64,000 nucleotides of DNA, taken from NCBI GenBank assembly GCA_003281315.1, contig QCCH01000004.1, positions 1 to 64,000 on the forward strand. The letters are read 5' to 3'. The stretch is from Prochlorococcus sp. AG-347-K20 (lineage in GTDB: Bacteria; Cyanobacteriota; Cyanobacteriia; PCC-6307; Cyanobiaceae). Numbering within the stretch: the stretch's first letter is position 1; each line of letters opens with the position of its first letter. Below, piece after piece: positions 27,777 to 36,557 of the stretch. The position numbers and the translations under genes are program-made. The notes under the pieces are model-generated. The model was not told where the DNA came from and did not search any database. It saw only the letters and a program-made list of their open reading frames with translations.

Positions 27777-29162
27777 TTATTTTCGATCCCATTTTCTCAT
27801 GATTAAAATACCAATGATTACGAATATTGAGGGTATAAAACCAATACATAATCTAATAGTTAATTGTGCTGAGTAGCATTGTTCAATAATATTAAGGCCA
27901 TCTTTATCAACAAAGCATGATTGATAACCTGATAAATACAATAAAAATCCTAATAATTGAACACTAAACGCGATACCAATCTTCTGAATAAGTACCATCC
28001 AAGCAGTATATAATCCTGCTGGTTTCTCTGGGTCTTCGTCTATTGCATCAGGAAGTAGTGACCAAGGGATAAGAAAAGCGGTTGAAGCTCCAATGCCAAT
28101 AAGACAGATTATGAAAATTAAAAGAATGAACAGAAATATGTTGCTGGCATTTAGGAATAAAATATCTCCAGCTCCTGAAATTTTTGATAATGAAGGTAAA
28201 AATAAAGCTGCTGTACATGAAATAATCCACATAATCGCTCCATAGTTTAACGCTGAAATCCTGTTCAATTTATTTGATACTCTGGTCCATATTTGTAAAC
28301 CCACTAAAGCGCTAATTTGGAAAGGTATCGGGATCCACTTCGCAATATAAGTTGGTACGTTCAGTACATCCTCGACATAGATTAAAGCTACTGTTTGCAT
28401 TAATTGTAAGGCGCACCAGAGAAGAATATAGAGCGTAATAACTTTTAGAAATTTTTTATTTCTGAAGATCCTTTTGAATTGAAGTGTTATAGCTTCAACT
28501 TTTCCTGAAGGCCTTCTTGCTTTTTTTGCGAATGGAGCTAATCCCCAACAAGAAATTAATGTTGCAGCAACTGCAATACACCCGCTTATTTTACCCATTA
28601 AAAAATATTCATTATTTGCTGATCCTTCGGAACCTAATACAACTCCAGCAATTATTAAACCAGTTAGTCCTGCGATTATTGAGCCAGTAAATCTAGATGC
28701 GTTTAGTCTTGTTCTTATTGCTGTTTTTTCAGAAATTTCAGTAGAAAGAGCTGCGAAAGGAAGATTAATACTTGTATAAGCAGTCATTACGATTATAGAA
28801 ATTATGGCATAGTAAATAGTCTTGGTTAGCACTGAACCAGTGGGTGTCCACCATATCGCAGCTAAAGAGAAACCAAGGGGAACAGATGCTGCTACCATCC
28901 AAGGGATTCTAGGCCCCCATCTTGATTTAGTACGATCACTTAACCATCCAATTAACGGATCATTTACTGCATCCCATATCTTTATTAACATTAATAATGA
29001 TCCTGCAATTATTACTGGTAAACCAGCAGAAATAAAGAATTTGAAAAGAAAAAAACCAAATTGTGTCGCGACTAAACCTGTGCCTGCGTCTCCTAGCCCA
29101 TAAGAGAACATTAATCTTGTTGTTGATCTAGAAATATTTTTTTTCGAGTGTGAATTTTCCAA
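27777..29162 (-). CDS. GPH/MelB-type sodium:sugar symporter-like MFS protein
   Basis: This is a 461-residue membrane protein with about twelve hydrophobic segments. The N-terminal block FSYGLGDAGTGLV, IWDAVNDPLIGWLSDRT and RWGPRIPWM is the hallmark of the glycoside-pentoside-hexuronide (GPH) cation symporter family, of which MelB is the best known member. A second-half motif AFLIPWSLLPDAIDED is also characteristic. The transported compound cannot be read from sequence. It lies between tRNA-Gly and the mlaE-type gene; the small gap to mlaE (21 bases) allows cotranscription. Confidence 0.87.
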   Translation of the reverse strand: MENSHSKKNISRSTTRLMFSYGLGDAGTGLVATQFGFFLFKFFISAGLPVIIAGSLLMLIKIWDAVNDPLIGWLSDRTKSRWGPRIPWMVAASVPLGFSLAAIWWTPTGSVLTKTIYYAIISIIVMTAYTSINLPFAALSTEISEKTAIRTRLNASRFTGSIIAGLTGLIIAGVVLGSEGSANNEYFLMGKISGCIAVAATLISCWGLAPFAKKARRPSGKVEAITLQFKRIFRNKKFLKVITLYILLWCALQLMQTVALIYVEDVLNVPTYIAKWIPIPFQISALVGLQIWTRVSNKLNRISALNYGAIMWIISCTAALFLPSLSKISGAGDILFLNASNIFLFILLIFIICLIGIGASTAFLIPWSLLPDAIDEDPEKPAGLYTAWMVLIQKIGIAFSVQLLGFLLYLSGYQSCFVDKDGLNIIEQCYSAQLTIRLCIGFIPSIFVIIGILIMRKWDRK

Positions 29163-29223
29163 TCTTTTTACTTTGTTTATTGTTTGATAATGTATTATTG
29201 CAATGGTAATTCTATTACTTAAT

Positions 29224-29294
29224 GCGGGCGTGGTTTAGTGGTAAAACCTCAGCCTTCCAAGCTGAAGATGCGGGTTCGATTCCCGCCGCCCGCT
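29224..29294 (+). tRNA. tRNA-Gly (anticodon TCC)
   Basis: The 71-base cloverleaf is complete. The acceptor GCGGGCG (29224-29230) pairs with CGCCCGC (29287-29293), with T as discriminator. The anticodon stem TCAGC/GCTGA encloses a CTTCCAA loop, giving TCC, and the T-arm contains GGTTCGATTCC. The terminal CCA is not encoded. It faces glgX, whose 3' end is two bases away on the other strand. Confidence 0.96.
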
Positions 29295-29295
29295 T

Positions 29296-31329
29296 TTAGA
29301 ATAAATTATTTTTTGCCCCAAATACTTCTTCTGAAATGATTAGTAAAGAGCTTCTACTCTTTATTGAAACAGATTTTTCATTAATGGTTAAGGGTTCAAA
29401 AATCTCAGACATACTAGTGTCGATAACTTTTAACCAATTATATTTACATTTCGGCAAGGGGAAATCGATACTTTTTGAATATGCATTTAAACCTATCCAA
29501 ACCAGCGGATTAGTATTGTCTTGGTTAATGCTAAAGGCAACTGTGTGAGACCAACTACTCCAATCGGGGCTATCTAACTTTGTTCCATGCCAATGATATG
29601 TTGGAATATTTTTATTGGTTTGATTATTCGGGAAGAATGATGGATTGAAAATGTTTATTAGTTTTTTTCGGATTTTTATAACATATTTAAAATATTCTAA
29701 TAATTCCAAATCTTGTTGACCATTTTCCCAATTCATCCAGCCCAATAAATTATCTTGGCACCAAGAATTGTTGTTCCCGCCTTGTGATCTTCCTATTTCA
29801 TCACCCATAAGTATCATTGGAACACCTTTAGAGATAAGTAAACTAAGAACAAGATTTTTTTGTTGTCTTTTTCTTAAATCATTGATTAATAAGTTCGTAG
29901 TTGGTCCCTCAGTACCATGATTCCAAGAATTGTTATGGTTATCACCATCTCTGTTTTGCTCTCTGTTCGCAAAATTATGTTTTCTATTGAAAGTTACTAA
30001 ATCTTTTAGAGTGAATCCATCATGTGAAGTTATAAAGTTTATTGATTTTGGCAAAATAGTATCTCCTTTATAAATTGATGGAGTACCTTTGATTTTATCG
30101 CTCATATTCCAAGCTGTATCTTTATCCCCCTTCCAAAATCTCCTCAAGTCATCTCTAAAATGGCCATTCCAAGTGAAAGTATTCTTAGATGGGAAATCAC
30201 CTAATTTATATAAACCGCCACAATCCCATGGCTCACTTATGAACTTGATATCGATAAGTTCTGGTTCACATTCTATATCTTCAAAAATTGGAGGATTATC
30301 AAGCGGTGAAAGATTTTCTCCTCTTGATAGGGCAATTCCTAAATCAAATCTAAAACCATCAACTCCTAATTCACTCGCCCAACATTTTAAAGATTCAATT
30401 ATTAGTTTTCTAACTAATCCTCTGTTTGCTGCAATAGTATTACCACATCCGGAGACGTCCTGAAAATTTTTATCTTTCCCAATAAAGTAATAAAGATTTT
30501 CATCTATACCTTTCCAAGATATTGCTGGCCCTTTTGAATCACCTTCGCAAGTGTGATTGTATACAACATCTAATATGACTTCAATATCTGCTTTATGACA
30601 TTCCTCTACAAATCTTCTAAATTCCTCTCTATTCTTTTCGGCGGATTCATTCGAAAGATATTCAAAATGCGGAGTAAACCAATTAATTGGACTATATCCC
30701 CAAAAATTTTTTAGACCATTTGGGGCATCAGTAGGATCAAAACAAAAAATTGGAAGTAATTCAATTGTTGTAATACCCAGTTCTTTGAGATAAGGAATTT
30801 TTTTAAAAAATTTCTTAAAACAACTTTCATCTTTTTCAGTTGATTCAGTGAAAGCTTTGATATGGAGTTCATAAATAATTGTTTCTTCCCAAGAATGTTT
30901 CGGTCTTGGATAATCCTTAAAATTAAATAATTTTCTATCGCAAACAACACTTTTAAGACAAGAATTAGTATTTTCTTGATTTTTTAATGCATTTTCTCTT
31001 TTATAACTTCTCCATCCGGTAATACCCCTTGAACATGGATCAAGTAATACTTTTTTTTCATAGTTATTATTAATCTCATTATTTTTTTGCTTCACTCTAA
31101 AAGCATAAATACAACCTTCATCTAGATCTTTTATTTCCGCATGCCAGTATGGACCTGTATTATGAGTCTGATCTAATTTGAATATGCTTTTTGGGGAAAT
31201 AGAGTCCTCTTTCTCAAACAATAAGATTTCTACATATTCTGCATTTGTGGCTACTACGGAAAAATTAATCCCTTGTGAAGTTAGAGAACTCCCTAAAGGA
31301 AATGGTTTACCTTTATTGAGATGAATCAC
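29296..31329 (-). CDS. glgX: Glycogen debranching enzyme (isoamylase type)
   Basis: This enzyme hydrolyses alpha-1,6 branches of glycogen. The 677-residue protein starts with a CBM48-like region, PFPLGSSLTSQGINFSV. GH13 regions are visible: DVVYNHTCEGD, GFRFDLGIA with the nucleophile Asp near residue 328, FISEPWDCGG with the acid/base Glu near 366, and FITSHDGFTL. Length and motifs fit GlgX/isoamylase subfamily GH13_11. No other glycogen gene is adjacent. It lies alone between tRNA-Gly and a large spacer. Confidence 0.92.
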   Translation of the reverse strand: MIHLNKGKPFPLGSSLTSQGINFSVVATNAEYVEILLFEKEDSISPKSIFKLDQTHNTGPYWHAEIKDLDEGCIYAFRVKQKNNEINNNYEKKVLLDPCSRGITGWRSYKRENALKNQENTNSCLKSVVCDRKLFNFKDYPRPKHSWEETIIYELHIKAFTESTEKDESCFKKFFKKIPYLKELGITTIELLPIFCFDPTDAPNGLKNFWGYSPINWFTPHFEYLSNESAEKNREEFRRFVEECHKADIEVILDVVYNHTCEGDSKGPAISWKGIDENLYYFIGKDKNFQDVSGCGNTIAANRGLVRKLIIESLKCWASELGVDGFRFDLGIALSRGENLSPLDNPPIFEDIECEPELIDIKFISEPWDCGGLYKLGDFPSKNTFTWNGHFRDDLRRFWKGDKDTAWNMSDKIKGTPSIYKGDTILPKSINFITSHDGFTLKDLVTFNRKHNFANREQNRDGDNHNNSWNHGTEGPTTNLLINDLRKRQQKNLVLSLLISKGVPMILMGDEIGRSQGGNNNSWCQDNLLGWMNWENGQQDLELLEYFKYVIKIRKKLINIFNPSFFPNNQTNKNIPTYHWHGTKLDSPDWSSWSHTVAFSINQDNTNPLVWIGLNAYSKSIDFPLPKCKYNWLKVIDTSMSEIFEPLTINEKSVSIKSRSSLLIISEEVFGAKNNLF

Positions 31330-31710
31330 TTTTTCTTTATCATTGATTAGTTAAATATTGAGATAATTTATTTAAATTACTGATATTTGAATAATAGATG
31401 CAAAATTTTAAAAAAAACTCAAATTTAAGGCTTCACTAATCAACTTTATTAGATCTTGGAGAGTATTAATTTTCTAATTAATTACAATTTCTTCATCCAT
31501 CTGCTCAGTGCATAAAACGATTTATAGAGAAAGTTTAATAATGAGAAAACTAGATTTTTCTTGATTTCAAAATACAAATTGTGTTTTTTCATGTGATGAG
31601 AAGGAAATATATCTGAAAATTAATAAAACATAATAAATAGCTCAAATTCTTAAATTCAACCCCCCTTTGACATTTCCCCCCTTTGCTAAATGGTGTTAGA
31701 TTTTTAATGC
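31330..31710. other. Spacer of about 380 bases with no recognised gene
   Basis: This is the longest stretch without a supported gene. It is AT-rich and holds stop codons in all frames. I found no tRNA, no known ncRNA motif and no convincing terminator or promoter. Its only striking element is a pair of CCCCCCTTTG decamers near the right end. It could carry a strain-specific small RNA, which cannot be judged without transcript data. Confidence 0.5.
31660..31685. repeat. Direct repeat of the decamer CCCCCCTTTG
   Basis: The decamer occurs at 31660-31669 and again at 31676-31685, a 16-base period. Runs of six cytosines are very rare in this AT-rich sequence. The pair lies in the spacer just downstream of the small minus-strand gene at 31711-31881. 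Its function is unknown; a protein or RNA-binding site is possible. Confidence 0.45.
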
Positions 31711-31881
31711 TTAATCCAGTGCTACCAATGCTTTTCGCTGTTCTCTAAATGAAGATGCTTTTTTTATGAATGAAAAAGCGCGGCTATAAGAAATAAATAA
31801 TGTTGCTAAAAATGTCCCTAAAATTTGTATAAAGCTTTGCGCCACCGGCATTTTCGGTTGCCGTATTTGTATTTGCTCCAT
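31711..31881 (-). CDS. Small hypothetical protein divergent from hupB
   Basis: Read from ATG 31881, this gives a 56-residue protein beginning MEQIQIRQPK, with one hydrophobic segment (FIQILGTFLATLFI) followed by a basic tail (IKKASSFREQRKALVALD). A longer form from 31953 would overlap the hupB start and looks less likely. Composition is richer in GC than the flanking spacer, which argues for coding. The gene is divergent from hupB, with 71 bases between starts. Its function is unknown; a single-pass membrane peptide is the best description. It could also be a chance reading frame. Confidence 0.5.
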   Translation of the reverse strand: MEQIQIRQPKMPVAQSFIQILGTFLATLFISYSRAFSFIKKASSFREQRKALVALD

Positions 31882-31952
31882 ATGATGTGAAAGTTCGAGG
31901 TTTAAACTCGATTTAAATCTTTTTTTAACCCCTAGCTTTAATTTAAATTTCA

Positions 31953-32228
31953 ATGAACAAAGCTGATTTAGTAAATCTTGTTGCAGCTCGTACAGAGCTC
32001 ACAAAAACGGATGTTTCTTTAGTTGTTGATGCAGCTATTGAAACTATTGTTGATTCAGTAGTGGAAGGCAAAAAAGTCTCTTTACTAGGATTTGGTTCTT
32101 TTGAACCAAGAGATCGTTCTGCAAGACAGGGATTAAACCCTAAGACAGGCGAAAAAATAGCAATACCCGCTAAAAGAGTTCCAACATTCTCTGCAGGTAA
32201 ACTTTTTAAGGATAGAGTTCAAGGGTAA
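31953..32228 (+). CDS. hupB: DNA-binding protein HU
   Basis: HU is the small histone-like protein that bends and packages DNA as a dimer. The 91-residue length is standard. Sequence landmarks are MNKADLVNLVA at the N-terminus, GFGSFEPRDRSARQG leading into the DNA-binding arm, NPKTGEKIAIPAKRVP in the arm, and FSAGKLFKDRV at the C-terminus. The gene stands alone with a good hairpin terminator at 32260-32288. No other HU/IHF gene is in the window. Confidence 0.96.
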   Translation: MNKADLVNLVAARTELTKTDVSLVVDAAIETIVDSVVEGKKVSLLGFGSFEPRDRSARQGLNPKTGEKIAIPAKRVPTFSAGKLFKDRVQG

Positions 32229-32259
32229 TTTTTTTAATCTATTTCTTCCTTTAATAACT

Positions 32260-32288
32260 AGGTGCTCTTTTAGGGCATCTTTTTTTTT
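32260..32288 (+). terminator. Rho-independent terminator of hupB
   Basis: AGGTGCTCT pairs with AGGGCATCT across a short T-rich loop, with two G-T wobbles, and is followed at once by eight T residues. It is 31 bases after the hupB stop and in the right orientation to end that transcript. Confidence 0.7.
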
Positions 32289-32367
32289 AAATCTCAAGAA
32301 CATGCAATTAGCTCAATGCCCATCACTCTTAACGAGGCATCCAAAATTTTGAAAATCTTAAGAAGTA

Positions 32368-32679
32368 ATGAAGTGTTTAACTATTTTATTCCTGAAATTT
32401 TTGTTGTTATCTAATTTTGTTATGGCTGAAACAATACCTACAAAGTCTAAGATTTTAAAACAATCTAATGATTGTTTTAAAAATTCTCGAACCCAAATAT
32501 GTAAAGAATTAGTTTCTGAAATAGAAAAACTTCAATTAGTAGTATTTGACCAAAATAGATTCAAATGTCAATCAAGTTTATTGGGGCTGCAAACGGAAAT
32601 TATTGAAGCTTATTTTTTTAATAATTTCTCAAATGAGAGAATTTCATTAATGATCCCATATGTGATTAAAAATTGTTAA
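32368..32679 (+). CDS. Small secreted protein of unknown function
   Basis: This 103-residue protein has a clear signal peptide (hydrophobic residues ~4-18, cleavage likely after VMA near residue 20). The mature part is rich in Asn, Ser, Lys and Glu and carries four cysteines (in NDCFKN, TQICKE, FKCQSS and the C-terminal KNC), enough for two disulphides. No family is recognised. It is the first of several tiny genes between hupB and cobD. The signal peptide and even cysteine number support a real exported protein; the role is unknown. Confidence 0.68.
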   Translation: MKCLTILFLKFLLLSNFVMAETIPTKSKILKQSNDCFKNSRTQICKELVSEIEKLQLVVFDQNRFKCQSSLLGLQTEIIEAYFFNNFSNERISLMIPYVIKNC

Positions 32680-32733
32680 TTATTAAAATAATTTATTTTT
32701 TTGGAATATTATAAACTTGTTATTTAATTTGTA

Positions 32734-32994
32734 ATGGTAAAAGGTTTTTCTGATAATGAAGTTAAGAATAATACTCAAAATACTCAAAATACTCAAAATA
32801 CTCAAATAAAAGAAAAAAAAGGCTTAGCTGGTTTTCTTAAAGGCAAGAAATTTACTTACACTTTGCCAGGCAAAAAACAAATAAATATTTTTGGATCAAT
32901 AGTAATAGGCTTAAATATCATTTTAGTATTGCTAGTAATCCTGTATTTAAAGAATCAAGAATTTCATGACTTTGTATTTAATGTTGGACGTTAG
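32734..32994 (+). CDS. Small single-pass membrane protein with Asn-Thr-Gln repeat
   Basis: This is an 86-residue protein. Residues ~13-24 are four tandem copies of Asn-Thr-Gln, coded by an exact 9-bp repeat. A basic linker (KEKKGLAGFLKGKK) and one hydrophobic segment (~residues 51-72, IFGSIVIGLNIILVLLVILY) follow, then a short tail. The topology is probably N-terminus in the cytoplasm. No homology is recognised. The tandem repeat keeps frame, so copy-number change would add or remove three residues without destroying the gene. Confidence 0.65.
   Translation: MVKGFSDNEVKNNTQNTQNTQNTQIKEKKGLAGFLKGKKFTYTLPGKKQINIFGSIVIGLNIILVLLVILYLKNQEFHDFVFNVGR
32770..32805 (+). repeat. Tandem repeat, four copies of AATACTCAA
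   Basis: Four perfect 9-bp units run from 32770 to 32805 and encode Asn-Thr-Gln four times inside the small membrane protein gene. The unit is a multiple of three, so slippage keeps the frame. Confidence 0.9.
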
Positions 32995-33052
32995 CTATAT
33001 TTTTAGATCGAAAGATTTTATTAGATGATATATTTAAATTTTAGAAATTCTT

Positions 33053-33310
33053 ATGAGGGTAGTAAATTTAGTTTTTCAAGTATTTTTTTTGTTAATAACT
33101 GTTCTATTTTTGATATATTTTCTAATAGGATATGACTCTGCTTTTGAGGCAGACCAAAATTGTCATTCATATCTTTCCAGTTACGATAACCTATCTGGAA
33201 ATTATGGTTGCGATCATGATACTGAGACACATCAGTGGATACTTTACGAGTCAAATGAAAAAAAAGAACCAGCTAAAATTATTAAGAAATTTAGGTACAA
33301 ATTTTTATAA
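33053..33310 (+). CDS. Small membrane-anchored hypothetical protein
   Basis: This 85-residue protein has a long N-terminal hydrophobic segment (~residues 4-27), either an uncleaved anchor or a signal peptide. A soluble part follows with two cysteines (QNCHSY and YGCDHD), His/Asp residues and a basic C-terminus. The segment NCHSYLSSY...GCDHDTETHQW could bind metal, but this is speculation. A different frame on the opposite strand is also open here, but the hydrophobic start and cysteine spacing favour this reading. The last six bases overlap the next gene, which is convergent. Confidence 0.55.
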   Translation: MRVVNLVFQVFFLLITVLFLIYFLIGYDSAFEADQNCHSYLSSYDNLSGNYGCDHDTETHQWILYESNEKKEPAKIIKKFRYKFL

Positions 33311-33517
33311 ATCAAATTTTTTATAAAAAAACTTTGCACTTATTATTGATATTATCGCTGTAATTGCGAAAGTAAGATACTGATATATGCTTCCTTCTAA
33401 GTAAATTTTATTTTTATAAAGAGGATAATCAATGAAAGAGCCTAATGTTCCCCAAATTATTACCCATACAGATATGTATAGGATTGCTTTTATTGGATTA
33501 GATTTTTTTTCTTCCAT
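33305..33517 (-). CDS. Small two-pass membrane protein of unknown function
   Basis: This 70-residue protein has two hydrophobic segments (~residues 11-28 and ~44-62) joined by a short loop, SFIDYPLYKNKIYLEGS. It has basic ends and no recognised family. It lies two bases from the Hli gene on the same strand (downstream in transcription), so the two are very likely cotranscribed. That suggests a link to light stress or pigment proteins, by context only. Confidence 0.65.
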   Translation of the reverse strand: MEEKKSNPIKAILYISVWVIIWGTLGSFIDYPLYKNKIYLEGSIYQYLTFAITAIISIISAKFFYKKFDL

Positions 33518-33519
33518 TT

Positions 33520-33765
33520 TTAATTGATACCAAAAATCGAAGAAGTGACTGGCCTGCCGCTAAAAACTAACTCGGTTAATATGAGCATTAAGAATCCGAT
33601 CATTGCTGCTCTACCATTTACAAGCTCAGCACTGCTATTGAATCCAAAAACATTCTTAACTTCATCTCCCTGATTGTCTACCCATTTTGAGTATTCATTA
33701 TCAGTTGATGATGTATTAGTAAGATCATCATTTTGATTTTCTATTTGAGAGCCGTTTTCTTGCAT
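33520..33765 (-). CDS. hli: High-light-inducible protein (one-helix chlorophyll-binding)
   Basis: Hli proteins bind chlorophyll and carotenoid and protect photosystems and pigment synthesis under excess light. The 81-residue protein has the signature AELVNGRAAMIGF (the ExxNGRxAMIGF chlorophyll-binding helix) leading into a single membrane helix that ends near SGRPVTSS. The N-terminal ~45 residues form a hydrophilic acidic extension rich in Asn, Asp and Ser, longer than in the shortest Hlips. The gene is followed by the small two-pass membrane protein (two bases between) and is preceded by cobD on the same strand. Regulation by NblS is expected from other cyanobacteria; nblS is in this window. 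Confidence 0.92.
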   Translation of the reverse strand: MQENGSQIENQNDDLTNTSSTDNEYSKWVDNQGDEVKNVFGFNSSAELVNGRAAMIGFLMLILTELVFSGRPVTSSIFGIN

Positions 33766-33807
33766 TGGTTTTAAGTTTATTCTAATAATTTTTAAACTAA
33801 TTTATTA

Positions 33808-34833
33808 TCAAATTAAACTCGATATTATAAAAAAAACTAAGGCAAAAATTATTATCCATAAAAATTGTAATCTCGTAATTAATTGACAAATTAATTTGAT
33901 TTTTTCTTCAGTGCAATTATCTCCAGTCTCATTAATTATTGGCTTTTCAATAATTTCATTTTTATATTTACTTTTACCTCCCAATTTAATACCGGAAATA
34001 TAGGCAAATATAGCTTCTGAAATCCCAGCATTAGGCGAATTATATTTTTTACCATCAAGATAACTTTTTTTTATGATTGATCCATACTCATTAACTTTGG
34101 AGCTAACTAAAGGTAATGTGATTAAAACTAATCTTGAAGGAACAAATGTAAAAAAATCTTCGATTTTTGCACTGAAAAAACCTAAATATCTAAAATAATC
34201 ATATTTGTAACCTATCATTGAATCTAAAGTACTTATGGCTTTGTAAGAAAAACCAAGTGACAAAGGTCCTGGTAGAAAAATTGAAAACTTCATAAAAATA
34301 ATTCCAATAAAAATCCAAAATAATGGCCCAAATATTCCATCAACAGAATTTTCGGTAAGGCTCTCGGTACTTGATCGCAAGAGATGTTTTATAGAAGATG
34401 ACCTTACATCCCTACTTACTATTCTTTGTACCTTCTCTTTGATTATTTTCTTATTTTGGTTATTAATTTCCTTGCGTTCTATTAGCTCTGCAATCTCTTT
34501 CACACTTGAAATAAGTCCCTTTGACGCAATACAACTTGCGAGCCCAAAAAAAATTAACAATCCAACAAAAAAATGATTTCTTGATTGCACATAAATAAGT
34601 TCTATGAATTTTCCTAAACCAAAACTTATTCCAATAGTGGATATAGCTATGAAGAAACCACCCCAAAACAATATATTTTTATTTTCTCCAAAATTATTTA
34701 TTAGGTAATCGGATATTTTTTTTATGTAAAAGCCAATTACTTGAACAGGGTGTATTAAGAATCTTGGATCGCCGATCAATAAATCAAAACCAATCGATCC
34801 AAGAAATAGTAAAAATAAATTTATTTCAGCCAA
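33808..34833 (-). CDS. cobD: Adenosylcobinamide-phosphate synthase
   Basis: CobD/CbiB attaches the aminopropanol arm during cobalamin synthesis; in cyanobacteria the product is pseudocobalamin. The 341-residue integral membrane protein starts [18 protein letters not shown] and [11 protein letters not shown], both typical of CbiB. Further conserved blocks are [28 protein letters not shown] and the later [11 protein letters not shown]. About five hydrophobic segments are present. Its start overlaps the ilvC stop by 13 bases, so translation may be coupled to ilvC. Confidence 0.9.
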   Translation of the reverse strand: MAEINLFLLFLGSIGFDLLIGDPRFLIHPVQVIGFYIKKISDYLINNFGENKNILFWGGFFIAISTIGISFGLGKFIELIYVQSRNHFFVGLLIFFGLASCIASKGLISSVKEIAELIERKEINNQNKKIIKEKVQRIVSRDVRSSSIKHLLRSSTESLTENSVDGIFGPLFWIFIGIIFMKFSIFLPGPLSLGFSYKAISTLDSMIGYKYDYFRYLGFFSAKIEDFFTFVPSRLVLITLPLVSSKVNEYGSIIKKSYLDGKKYNSPNAGISEAIFAYISGIKLGGKSKYKNEIIEKPIINETGDNCTEEKIKLICQLITRLQFLWIIIFALVFFIISSLI

Positions 34834-35810
34834 CTGAACATCGAGCGCAGACCTTTACCCACTTTCTCAATTTCATGTTTTGAGTTCTCTTCTCTTAATT
34901 TTGTCATTAAGGGTTTGTTTTTATCGCATTCATCCACAAAATTCTTAGCGAAAGTTCCATCTTGAATATCCTTTAGAATTTTCTGCATTTCTTTCTTTGT
35001 ATCACTATTGATAAGTCTTTTACCACTTACATAATCTCCATATTCTGCAGTATTTGAAATGGAATCTCTCATTTGAGATAAGCCTCCCTTCACCATTAAA
35101 TCAACAATAAGTTTAACTTCATGTAAGCATTCGAAGTAAGCAAGTTCGGGTTGATAACCTGCCTCTACAAGAGTTTCGAATCCTGACTTGACCAGTTCTG
35201 ATAATCCTCCGCACAAAACCGCTTGTTCGCCAAATAAATCAGTTTCTGTTTCTTCTTTAAAGTTTGTTTCAAGAATCCCAGCTCTCGTTCCTCCAATCCC
35301 TTTAGCGTAAGCCATTGCCAATGATCTTGCACTTCCGGAAGAATCCTGCTCAACTGCGAACAGTGCTGGAACTCCTTGACCGTTCTGATATTCCCAACGA
35401 ACAGTGTGTCCAGGACCTTTTGGGGCAATCATTACAACATCCACAAAACTAGGAGGTTTGATAAGTCCGAATCTTATATTGAAGCCATGAGCAAAACTTA
35501 GTATCTTTCCTTCTTTTAAGTTTGGTTCTATTTCCTTAAGGTAAACATCTTTCTGAAACTCATCGGGAAGGAGAATCATAATCCAGTCTGCTTTTTCGCA
35601 AGCTTCAGAAACGCTAAAGACTTGTAGACCATCGCTAATGGCTTTGCTTTCAGACTTACTTCCTTTATATAATCCAACAATTACATCCATACCGCTGTCT
35701 TTAAGATTTAGAGCATGAGCATGACCTTGTGATCCATATCCAATAATCGCTATTGTTTTATTATTTAAAAGACTTAGATCTGCATCTGTGTCGTAAAAGA
35801 GTTGGGTCAT
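34821..35810 (-). CDS. ilvC: Ketol-acid reductoisomerase
   Basis: IlvC carries out the second common step of branched-chain amino acid synthesis. The 329-residue class I enzyme shows the NADPH-binding [17 protein letters not shown] near residue 18, [15 protein letters not shown], and the Mg-binding [26 protein letters not shown] is also present. Length is that of the class I form. It is followed by cobD, whose start overlaps the ilvC stop. clpP3 lies downstream in coordinate order but is on the same strand and separate, with a 111-base gap. Confidence 0.96.
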   Translation of the reverse strand: MTQLFYDTDADLSLLNNKTIAIIGYGSQGHAHALNLKDSGMDVIVGLYKGSKSESKAISDGLQVFSVSEACEKADWIMILLPDEFQKDVYLKEIEPNLKEGKILSFAHGFNIRFGLIKPPSFVDVVMIAPKGPGHTVRWEYQNGQGVPALFAVEQDSSGSARSLAMAYAKGIGGTRAGILETNFKEETETDLFGEQAVLCGGLSELVKSGFETLVEAGYQPELAYFECLHEVKLIVDLMVKGGLSQMRDSISNTAEYGDYVSGKRLINSDTKKEMQKILKDIQDGTFAKNFVDECDKNKPLMTKLREENSKHEIEKVGKGLRSMFSWLK

Positions 35811-35921
35811 TAGTTGTAGCTTCTTTGCGTTTGATAGTTATTATTTTAGACATTAAGGTGGCAATAAACCAAAAAAATTATTAATTTAAAAAATTAAAAT
35901 TAAAATATTAATTTAGAATGT

Positions 35922-36533
35922 TTAAGACTGATTTGCTTCGCTTGGATGTGTAATTACTCTATCAATTAATCCATAATTTTTTGCTTCTTCCGCACTTAGA
36001 AAATAATCTCTATCAGTATCTTTTTCAATCTTCCCAAATGATTGGCCTGTCATATCTGCCATAGACATGTTTAACATATCTTTAATTCTTAAAATTTCCT
36101 TAGCTTCTATTTCAATATCACTTGCTTGGCGTTGAGATGTCCCTCCTAAGGGTTGATGAATCATTATTCTGCTGTGAGGCAAAGCAACTCTTTTACCTTT
36201 TGTACCAGCGGCCAATAGGAACGCTCCCATGGAGGCTGCGAGGCCTACGCATATAGTTACTACATCACTCTTTACGTATTTAATAGTGTCATAAATTGCC
36301 AAGCCAGCAGTTACTGATCCTCCTGGGCTGTTTATATACAGATAGATAGGTTTGGAATTATCATCAGAATCTAGATAAAGCATTTGTGCAACAAGGCTAT
36401 TAGCAATACCATCATTCACTTCTTGTCCAAGAAAAAGAATTCTTTCAACACCTAGTCTTGTATATATGTCGACCCATCTTTCATATTGACTTCCTGGAAG
36501 TCTGTAAGGCACGCTTGGAGTTCCTATTGGCAT
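35922..36533 (-). CDS. clpP3: ATP-dependent Clp protease proteolytic subunit ClpP3
   Basis: ClpP is the serine peptidase of the Clp degradation machine. This 203-residue copy has the full triad: Ser101 (GLAASMGAF), His126 (MIHQPLGG) and Asp176 (TDRDYFLS). In cyanobacteria the copy adjacent to clpR is usually called clpP3, and together ClpP3 and ClpR form a mixed ring; the number is by that gene order. The clpR gene lies 24 bases upstream in the same transcript. The start is ATG. Confidence 0.93.
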   Translation of the reverse strand: MPIGTPSVPYRLPGSQYERWVDIYTRLGVERILFLGQEVNDGIANSLVAQMLYLDSDDNSKPIYLYINSPGGSVTAGLAIYDTIKYVKSDVVTICVGLAASMGAFLLAAGTKGKRVALPHSRIMIHQPLGGTSQRQASDIEIEAKEILRIKDMLNMSMADMTGQSFGKIEKDTDRDYFLSAEEAKNYGLIDRVITHPSEANQS

Positions 36534-36557
36534 GATTTTAAAATAGTTTTGTGAGTG

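Noticed and set aside
29224-29294. tRNA-Gly as an integration site for a genomic island
   Set aside because: No integrase, no partial tRNA copy and only ordinary core genes on both sides.
32770-32805. Short repeats considered as a CRISPR array
   Set aside because: The 9-base units are contiguous without spacers and lie within a coding frame.
33051-33254. Minus-strand frame opposite the small anchored protein
   Set aside because: No start context or hydrophobic pattern was seen; the plus-strand frame has a better membrane anchor and cysteine spacing, although this is not certain.
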